The notes under the pieces are model-generated. The model ran no database searches. It was given only the letters and a program-made list of their open reading frames with translations, and had not been told where the DNA came from. This document shows positions 14,262-18,383 of a DNA stretch of 23,554 bases, piece by piece. Each line of letters opens with the position of its first letter. Within the stretch, counting starts at the first letter, position 1. This DNA is from a virus, in the IMG/VR virus record IMGVR_UViG_3300045141_000291, positions 1 to 23,554 of that record; one strand, written 5' to 3'. The translations under genes were made by a program, and so were the position numbers.

Positions 14262-14426
14262 TCAGTCCTGTCCGGCAAGCAGACGACGTGCGACCTCCGG
14301 ATAGCTATTCGCCATCAGGTTCGCGTGGATCTCGGGACCAGCCGGGAGCGGTTCTTTGGCGTGAACTCGCTGGAAGTGCGAGAGCAGCTTCGCGTATTCG
14401 GCTGGCGTCAGAGGCTGCCAGGTCAC
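14262..14426 (-). CDS. 54-residue hypothetical protein, cassette between R3 and R4
   Basis: Reverse strand, GTG 14426 to TGA 14262. Sequence WQPLTPAEYAKLLSHFQRVH then LPAGPEIHANLMANSYPEVA and RRLLAGQD has the balanced composition of a small folded protein. The frame stays open to 14537 through repeat R4, so the start is uncertain; upstream residues are repeat-derived (LLGFESG) and unlikely to be part of it. No ribosome binding site stands out. Function unknown. Confidence 0.5.
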   Translation of the reverse strand: MTWQPLTPAEYAKLLSHFQRVHAKEPLPAGPEIHANLMANSYPEVARRLLAGQD

Positions 14427-14445
14427 AGGGATTGGATTGTAGTCG

Positions 14446-15177
14446 ATGAGCCTTCCGGATTCGAACCCCAGTAAGCGGCAGCCGGGTGCCGCACACGAAG
14501 ACGTGAGGTGGCCTGCACCGGAGACGAGGCTCGACATCGGGCTACGGAAGTTGCGCGACTACGGCGGCGGCGCGGTGCTTTCTGACGCTGAGGCGGACGC
14601 AATCCTGGCTGATCGTGCCGCGCTTGTGGCTGCGCGAGACACCGCCGAGCGGGAACGGGACGAACTAAGGGAGGCTCTCCAAGATGAGTTGGACAATTGG
14701 AACCCGGAGGCACGGCCGACGATCAGCGCGGAACTTCGTGCGGCCGAGGCCAGCCGGGACGTAGCAGCAGCCGCGTTCCGCGATCTGCTGGCCATCGCAG
14801 AGGAAGAAGTCGGGCCGAAGGACTCTGCGCCGGAGAAGGATGCCGCGTATTGGGCCGCGATCGACCTGGACAAGGGCTACCAGGTTCCGGGCGTGCAACG
14901 GCGCATCCGGCTCGCAAGGGCCGTGCTCGCCGCTCGTGAGGCTCTGCGCGTCACCGGCCAACCGCTGAGCGAGCCTGGAGGGGTGCCCGCTGGAGACCGG
15001 GACGCCGAGATGAGCCAGTCTGCTCCCTCCGGCTCGCTGAGCGAGCACGAGGCATGGTGCGCGATGTACACCGGAACGGGCGCCATCTGTAACTGCGCGC
15101 CACGTGCGGTCACCGACCAGGGGCAGGCAACGGAAACGAGCGAGACGGTTGTGATCGATGACGGGTTCGGGATATGA
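14446..15177 (+). CDS. 243-residue coiled-coil hypothetical protein with repeat-encoded N-terminus
   Basis: ATG 14446; N-terminus MSLPDSNPSKRQ comes from repeat R4. Residues ~45-75 and ~85-115 are long charged helices (AALVAARDTAERERDELREA; ISAELRAAEASRDVAAAAFR) likely to form coiled coils. The C-terminal part has SEHEAWCAMYTGTGAICNCA with three Cys, resembling the end of small phage proteins that may bind metal. It is by far the longest gene of the array (731 bases between repeats, against 134-236 elsewhere) and may be two cassettes fused after loss of an intervening repeat. No family recognised. Stop overlaps the next ATG (ATGA). Confidence 0.65.
   Translation: MSLPDSNPSKRQPGAAHEDVRWPAPETRLDIGLRKLRDYGGGAVLSDAEADAILADRAALVAARDTAERERDELREALQDELDNWNPEARPTISAELRAAEASRDVAAAAFRDLLAIAEEEVGPKDSAPEKDAAYWAAIDLDKGYQVPGVQRRIRLARAVLAAREALRVTGQPLSEPGGVPAGDRDAEMSQSAPSGSLSEHEAWCAMYTGTGAICNCAPRAVTDQGQATETSETVVIDDGFGI
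14452..14478 (+). repeat. T-arm-like repeat R4
   Basis: CTTCCGGATTCGAACCCC then AGTAAGCGG. Codons 3-11 of the rightward gene at 14446, encoding LPDSNPSKR. 236 bases from R3. Confidence 0.75.
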
Positions 15178-15344
15178 CCGGCCTAGCGGACTCGAACCCC
15201 AGAAAACGGCTGGAAGCACTCCTCGAAGTGGCCGAAGCAGCTAAGGCGTTCGTATCCACGACGAGCTACTTTCGCCAGCCGCGTTCATCGCGGGCTGAGT
15301 TTGAGGCGCTCGCTATCGCGCTGATCAAAGCGGAGTCGGCGTGA
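15174..15344 (+). CDS. 56-residue hypothetical protein with repeat-encoded N-terminus
   Basis: ATG 15174 overlaps the previous stop (ATGA). It begins MTGLADSNPRKRLEALLEVA, the first 12 residues coming from repeat R5, and continues as helices (EAAKAFVSTTSYF; SSRAEFEALAIALIKAES). Two helices joined by a short loop, of the size of the leftward cassette protein at 14051. Stop overlaps the next GTG (GTGA). No family recognised. Confidence 0.65.
   Translation: MTGLADSNPRKRLEALLEVAEAAKAFVSTTSYFRQPRSSRAEFEALAIALIKAESA
15183..15209 (+). repeat. T-arm-like repeat R5
   Basis: CTAGCGGACTCGAACCCC then AGAAAACGG, starting 9 bases after ATG 15174; encodes LADSNPRKR. Shares the preceding TGACCGGC with R6. 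Confidence 0.8.
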
Positions 15345-15556
15345 CCGGCCTAGCGGACTCGAATCCCAGTAACGATCCGCCTGTCCGGTCTTGTTGCGGG
15401 CAGCGCCACTACGGAGTCCAGTGTCCAGACGGCAAGGTGATGTGCTGCCTCTGCTTCGAGAGGTTCGCCATCTCCGAGTTGAACGAAACGGCGGACGGCG
15501 ACAAGGAAGACGTGTGCCTGGAGTGCGGCGAGATGGAGGCGCGAGCGTGGCCCTAG
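15341..15556 (+). CDS. Zinc-ribbon-like 71-residue protein with repeat-encoded N-terminus
   Basis: GTG 15341 (GTGA overlap). N-terminus TGLADSNPS comes from repeat R6. Two CxxC pairs, Cys35/Cys38 (VMCCLCFERF) and Cys59/Cys62 (DVCLECGEME), are 20 residues apart, the layout of a zinc ribbon; further Cys18, Cys19 and Cys28 may form a second site. It may bind nucleic acid or protein. Its TAG stop is the TAG of repeat R7, so the repeat provides both this gene's stop and the next gene's N-terminus. Confidence 0.7.
   Translation: MTGLADSNPSNDPPVRSCCGQRHYGVQCPDGKVMCCLCFERFAISELNETADGDKEDVCLECGEMEARAWP
15350..15376 (+). repeat. T-arm-like repeat R6
   Basis: CTAGCGGACTCGAATCCC then AGTAACGAT, 9 bases after GTG 15341; encodes LADSNPSND. 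The right end is the most diverged of R3-R7. 167 bases from R5. Confidence 0.75.
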
Positions 15557-15690
15557 CGGACTCGAACCCCAGCAAACGGCGGAACGCGCGAGCGTGGCAA
15601 CGCGCCTATGTCCTCTGGCTGCTCGACCGTGATCCCGAGTACGCGGCGAAGCTCATCAAGCGGTTCCGATGGAAGAAGCCGAAGCCTTGA
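15547..15690 (+). CDS. 47-residue basic hypothetical protein with repeat-encoded N-terminus
   Basis: GTG 15547; begins MALADSNPSKRRNARAWQRA, residues 3-11 coming from repeat R7. Then a helix (YVLWLLDRDPEYAAKLIKRF) and a Lys-rich end (RWKKPKP). Strongly basic, so nucleic-acid or membrane association is possible. Overlaps the upstream gene by 10 bases and the next by TTGA. No family recognised. Confidence 0.6.
   Translation: MALADSNPSKRRNARAWQRAYVLWLLDRDPEYAAKLIKRFRWKKPKP
15553..15579 (+). repeat. T-arm-like repeat R7
   Basis: CTAGCGGACTCGAACCCC then AGCAAACGG, 6 bases after GTG 15547; encodes LADSNPSKR. 203 bases from R6. Confidence 0.8.
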
Positions 15691-15713
15691 CGGATCAGAA
15701 CCCCAGTTACCGG
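15687..15713 (+). repeat. T-arm-like repeat R8 (most diverged)
   Basis: TTGACGGATCAGAACCCC then AGTTACCGG. The T-loop core TTCGA is lost on the reverse strand (TTCTGA), but the flanks CGGA, GAACCCCAG and CGG remain. Here the start codon itself lies inside the repeat. 134 bases from R7; last copy. Confidence 0.65.
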
Positions 15714-15788
15714 AGGCTGGGCGAGCCGCCCGTAGGGCAGGGGTGCCGTGTGGCGGGCGGCTCGCCGAGCCTCGAGGAGCCGATGTGA
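15687..15788 (+). CDS. 33-residue hypothetical protein with diverged repeat N-terminus
   Basis: TTG 15687 overlaps the previous stop (TTGA). It begins MTDQNPSYRRLGEPP, the diverged form of the LADSNPSKR start encoded by R8, and ends SPSLEEPM with GTGA overlap to the next gene. Short and without clear secondary structure. It is kept because of the overlaps and the shared N-terminal pattern; it may be a decayed cassette. Confidence 0.4.
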   Translation: MTDQNPSYRRLGEPPVGQGCRVAGGSPSLEEPM

Positions 15789-15922
15789 TTGTCGCGGCCG
15801 CGCTGATGTTCTTCGTCGGGCTCGGCGTCGGCATCGTCGCTACCTGCGTTTTCTACGACTCGGTCGTCGGGGGTCTCGGCGGGCTCCGCGAGTTCGGCGA
15901 TCTCTATCGGGACGACCGATGA
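15785..15922 (+). CDS. 45-residue membrane protein
   Basis: GTG 15785 overlaps the previous stop (GTGA). Nearly half is one hydrophobic segment, IVAAALMFFVGLGVGIVATC, followed by VFYDSVVGGLGGL and an acidic/basic end (REFGDLYRDDR). A single-span inner-membrane protein, unrecognised. The last gene right after the repeat array; it has no repeat of its own. Overlaps the next ATG (ATGA). Confidence 0.6.
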   Translation: MIVAAALMFFVGLGVGIVATCVFYDSVVGGLGGLREFGDLYRDDR

Positions 15923-15981
15923 AAGCCGCCGGCGACGACCGGCGAGGCCACCCAATTCTCACGAAGGGATCGGTGATCTGA
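15919..15981 (+). CDS. 20-residue micro-ORF
   Basis: ATG 15919 overlaps the previous stop (ATGA); product MKAAGDDRRGHPILTKGSVI. Chance ORFs of this size are common, but its start and stop both fall in overlaps with neighbours. It may act only to couple translation into the next gene, whose CTG start lies on its stop codon. Confidence 0.3.
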   Translation: MKAAGDDRRGHPILTKGSVI

Positions 15982-16319
15982 ACCGTGCAGCCCATCTCAT
16001 CCTCGCCCTGTACCTGCTCGCGCTCGCCCTGGCCGTCACGGCGAAAACGACCCGGTCGACACCTGATGCGCTTATGCGCGGGTTCATGTGTATCCACCGG
16101 TTTGAGGGCTCGTGGACGGATCCGGGCGCCCCGTATTACGGCGGCCTGCAGATGGACTGGACGTTCATGAGCACCTACGGCCCGGACTATTTGCGGGCGT
16201 GGGGGACGGCGGATCATTGGCCGCCGGCGGTTCAGATCGCGGTCGCGATGCGCGCCTACCTGTCGGGGCGCGGGTTTTATCCGTGGCCGAACAGCGCGAG
16301 ATTGTGCGGGCTGATCTGA
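15978..16319 (+). CDS. Secreted transglycosylase-like protein, apparent CTG start
   Basis: 113 residues if started at CTG 15978, which overlaps the upstream TGA (CTGA) and follows GAAGGGAT at suitable distance. No ATG, GTG or TTG exists in frame before ATG 16074. Residues 2-~24 (NRAAHLILALYLLALALAVT) make a clear signal peptide or anchor, which would be lost from 16074. The mature domain carries CIHRFEGSW with Glu43 in the catalytic position, then APYYGGLQMDW and a closing GRGFYPWPNSARLCGLI. This matches the compact lysozyme/Rpf-like transglycosylase domains common in Actinobacteria. Cys38 and the C-terminal Cys may bridge. It sits in the early operon rather than the lysis block. Confidence 0.65.
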   Translation: MNRAAHLILALYLLALALAVTAKTTRSTPDALMRGFMCIHRFEGSWTDPGAPYYGGLQMDWTFMSTYGPDYLRAWGTADHWPPAVQIAVAMRAYLSGRGFYPWPNSARLCGLI

Positions 16320-16957
16320 TGCCCGCGAGGGATCCGGCGCCTGCACCGTCACCCCCGCCTAGCCCGACAGGCGGTCAGGCGCCGGACACAGAGTGGGCGA
16401 GGAAGCTCCGTGAGTCGTTCCCGGCGTCGCAGATCGGGAAGCTACCAAAGGGCGGGGTGATGCTCGACTACGTCGGTCACGCCGCCGTCACCAGCAGGCT
16501 CCTCGAGGTCGATCCCGGCTGGGCGTGGGAACCGATGGCGCTGACCCCAGAGGGGTTGCCGGCGCTCGATCGTGCGGGGAACCTGTGGATCCGGTTGACG
16601 GTGTGCGGTGTCACCCGCCCAGGTGTCGGCGACGGCAGGAACGCGAAGGAGTGCATCAGTGACGCGATCCGTAACGCGGCGATGCGGTTCGGGGTCGCAC
16701 TGGACTTGTGGGCGAAAGAAGACCTGCGCGGCGACGCCGCCGACGAGTCACAGGAGCAGCCGCGGGCGGCTGCTCCTGTGATCACGAACCCGCAGCGGAA
16801 ACGGCTGTGGGCGGTCGCGAAGGAGAACACCGTCAGCGAGGAGCTGCTCCGCAAGATCGTGTTCGACGTCGCCGGCGTCGACTCGACATTGGACATTCCG
16901 CGTGACCGGTACGACCTGATCATCGAGGCGATCCAGGCGCAGGCCGTCCCGTTCTGA
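16319..16957 (+). CDS. Rad52/Sak-like single-strand annealing protein
   Basis: 212 residues from ATG 16319 (overlap with the previous TGA); GTG 16304 is an alternative. A Pro/Ala-rich N-terminus precedes the domain at residues ~38-145: MLDYVGHAAVTSRLLEVDPG, WAWEPMALTPEGLP, then WIRLTVCGVTRPGVGDG and KECISDAIRNAAMRFGVALD. The order G-V-G-x-G, K-E-x-x-x-D-A-x-R-x-A-x-R-x-F-G is that of Rad52-like phage recombinases. The C-terminal ~60 residues (TNPQRKRLWAVAKENTVSEE) are a separate small helical domain. It would anneal single strands during recombination-dependent replication. No partner exonuclease was recognised. Confidence 0.65.
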   Translation: MPARDPAPAPSPPPSPTGGQAPDTEWARKLRESFPASQIGKLPKGGVMLDYVGHAAVTSRLLEVDPGWAWEPMALTPEGLPALDRAGNLWIRLTVCGVTRPGVGDGRNAKECISDAIRNAAMRFGVALDLWAKEDLRGDAADESQEQPRAAAPVITNPQRKRLWAVAKENTVSEELLRKIVFDVAGVDSTLDIPRDRYDLIIEAIQAQAVPF

Positions 16958-17109
16958 TGGACGCCCCGCGAGAGACGGTGCCGCCGGCTTGGGTGTATGA
17001 CGAGCCCGAACGCGAATGGGCCGGGTCGGAGCTCCTGCCCGATCCGCGTGAGGAACGCCTCGAGGAGTTGTACGCGGCGTCGAGGCAGAAGCGTGAGGAC
17101 GCGGAGTAA
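16957..17109 (+). CDS. 50-residue acidic hypothetical protein
   Basis: ATG 16957 shares a base with the upstream stop. Sequence PPAWVYDEPEREWAGSELLP then a charged helix (REERLEELYAASRQKREDAE). No family recognised. Its place between the annealing protein and the replication protein, with no gap on either side, suggests a replication accessory role. Confidence 0.55.
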   Translation: MDAPRETVPPAWVYDEPEREWAGSELLPDPREERLEELYAASRQKREDAE

Positions 17110-17664
17110 GTGGACGGCTGGATCGTCGTCCGGAACTGGGACCGGTTCCAGCACTACACCGATCGGCGGCCGGTGTGGATCAAGCTTTACACCGACATCA
17201 ACAGCAACGACGAATGGCTCGGGTTGAGCAGCGCAGCTCGCGGGATGTTGACGACGATCTGGGTCGAATTCGCGCGAAGTGGAGGCCACTTAAGGGTGCA
17301 AAAGTGTATGGAACTGTGCGGGAAGTCCGCGCGAAGCTCGCACCTCGACTCGTTGATTCATGCGGGTTTCATCCAGGTTGTTGCTAGCAAGCCGCTAGCC
17401 CAGAGAAGAGAAGAAGAAGAGAAGAAAGAACTTAAAGCTCCGACTCTCAGACTCGAACCACCAAAACCAGCACCGACCGCGTCTCACCGCACGAACGTCG
17501 TCGCCGCTGACGGGTTCGCGGCGATCGAACGGATGATCCGTAACGGCGTCATCCACGACGACCTCGACCTCGACGCAGAGCTCCGCGGCTACCGCATCGA
17601 CGGGCACCTCGCCGAAAGCCTCCACGAACAACTCGAACGCAGACTCAGCGGGCAGCAGTCGTGA
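17110..17664 (+). CDS. Replication-initiator-like protein
   Basis: 184 residues, GTG directly after the previous TAA. Residues 1-~95 (WIVVRNWDRFQHYTDRRPVW, IKLYTD, then LSSAARGMLTTIWVEFARSG) resemble the N-terminal winged helix of phage replisome-organiser/initiator proteins, which typically begin with a 'W..V.NW..FQHY' strand. A very purine-rich linker (17401-17436, QRREEEEKKELK) separates it from a helical C-terminal domain (GFAAIERMIRNGVIHDDLDL). It would bind the origin and recruit the host helicase. The origin may lie in or near this gene. Confidence 0.6.
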   Translation: MDGWIVVRNWDRFQHYTDRRPVWIKLYTDINSNDEWLGLSSAARGMLTTIWVEFARSGGHLRVQKCMELCGKSARSSHLDSLIHAGFIQVVASKPLAQRREEEEKKELKAPTLRLEPPKPAPTASHRTNVVAADGFAAIERMIRNGVIHDDLDLDAELRGYRIDGHLAESLHEQLERRLSGQQS

Positions 17665-17804
17665 CACCGCTCGAACGGGAACAAGCCAAAGAGATCACCA
17701 AACTCCGCCACCTACTCCAACGCGCCAACACCCGCGTCTCGAAACAACGCCGCCGCGCGGAACTATGGCGGCTCCGCTGGCGCCGAGACCGCCAACACCA
17801 ATGA
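17661..17804 (+). CDS. 47-residue strongly basic protein
   Basis: GTG 17661 (GTGA overlap). A single helix: EREQAKEITKLRHLLQRANT, then VSKQRRRAELWRLRWRRDRQ. The charge and heptad-like Leu spacing suggest a small DNA- or RNA-binding coiled coil. No family recognised. Overlaps the next ATG by ATGA. Confidence 0.6.
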   Translation: MTPLEREQAKEITKLRHLLQRANTRVSKQRRRAELWRLRWRRDRQHQ

Positions 17805-18076
17805 CACGCCGCACCAGCAAGCACGGCACCACCTACACCCAAGGCTCCTCGAGCACACCACCAGCCGGGATGCCCCACACCTGCGGGATCTGCGGACAAC
17901 GGATCTACACCAGCCGCGAATCGTTTCAACACCACATCGACGACATCGCGCATACTCAGCACGCCTGGCATATCGCCTGCAAACAAGGAGGAACCATGAA
18001 CGAAACAACCGAACCCACCACACCCGAACCCACCGAGCCAGAGCCCGACAGCGGCGACGAGGGCGACGAGGAGTGA
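17801..18076 (+). CDS. Zinc-finger-like 91-residue protein
   Basis: ATG 17801 (ATGA overlap; a longer in-frame GTG/ATG at 17765 would overlap the upstream gene in a Pro-rich shadow). Residues 28-60 hold CGICGQ (Cys28, Cys31), His44/His45, His51, His54, His57 and Cys60, enough for a zinc-binding unit. The C-terminal 26 residues are Glu/Thr/Pro-rich and acidic. An internal in-frame ATG at codon 66 has a strong ribosome binding site, so a separate 26-residue acidic product may also be made. Likely a small nucleic-acid- or protein-binding regulator. Confidence 0.55.
   Translation: MTRRTSKHGTTYTQGSSSTPPAGMPHTCGICGQRIYTSRESFQHHIDDIAHTQHAWHIACKQGGTMNETTEPTTPEPTEPEPDSGDEGDEE
17986..17991 (+). promoter_or_regulatory. 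Strong internal Shine-Dalgarno (AGGAGG) before in-frame ATG 17996
   Basis: AGGAGG sits 4 bases before ATG 17996, inside the zinc-finger-like gene and in its frame. It would start an acidic 26-residue peptide (MNETTEPTTPEPTEPEPD...). It is among the clearest ribosome binding sites in the window. Confidence 0.5.
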
Positions 18077-18162
18077 ACTACCGAACCATCACCATCGGCG
18101 AGATCGCATGGGTCGTCATCGCGGTGTTCGTCGTCCTCGGCTACTTCAACGGCTGGGGCTAA
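18073..18162 (+). CDS. 29-residue membrane micro-protein
   Basis: GTG 18073 (GTGA overlap). Product NYRTITIGEIAWVVIAVFVV then LGYFNGWG, one transmembrane segment with a short hydrophilic N-terminus. TAA shares a base with the next ATG. No family recognised; small membrane proteins in early phage operons may modify the host envelope or exclude other phages, but this is not shown here. Confidence 0.55.
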   Translation: MNYRTITIGEIAWVVIAVFVVLGYFNGWG

Positions 18163-18383
18163 TGAACACCACCAACCCCCGCGCCTGGATCGACGCGAAC
18201 CACGTACCCATGATCCGACACGACGTCCCGCTCGACGAGGCGAAAGAGCTCACCGCGATCATGCACCAAGCGTTCAACGCCGGCGTCCTCAAAGGCATCG
18301 CCCAAGCCGATTTTTTGAGACCACCCGGCCGCAAGACTCCGAACCCGTTCGCGTATTTCCCCCCCGGGGCTGATGTCGCCTAG
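18162..18383 (+). CDS. 73-residue hypothetical protein before terminase
   Basis: ATG 18162 overlaps the previous stop. It contains WIDANHVPMIRHDVPLDEA, KELTAIMHQAFNAGVLKGIA and a Pro-rich end (FLRPPGRKTPNPFAYFPP). It overlaps the terminase gene by 11 bases. Position alone would allow a small terminase subunit, but it is short and has no HTH, so it is left unassigned. Confidence 0.6.
   Translation: MNTTNPRAWIDANHVPMIRHDVPLDEAKELTAIMHQAFNAGVLKGIAQADFLRPPGRKTPNPFAYFPPGADVA

Noticed and set aside
14210-14449. Rightward 79-residue ORF starting MTLADSNPRKR at R3
   Set aside because: It has the repeat start and an ATGA end, but the body is low in protein-like patterning and the leftward 54-residue frame over the same bases is better. 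Not excluded.
13849-15713. CRISPR or simple DNA repeat array
   Set aside because: Intervals vary from 134 to 731 bases and contain genes; not spacers.
17401-17436. Purine-only run as an origin or regulatory element
   Set aside because: It encodes a charged linker (QRREEEEKKELK) in a supported gene; no repeats or boxes beside it.
17449-17469. Possible ninth repeat copy (GACTCGAACC near CCAAAACC)
   Set aside because: Only 10 bases match, in a different frame and inside the replication gene; such a match may occur by chance.
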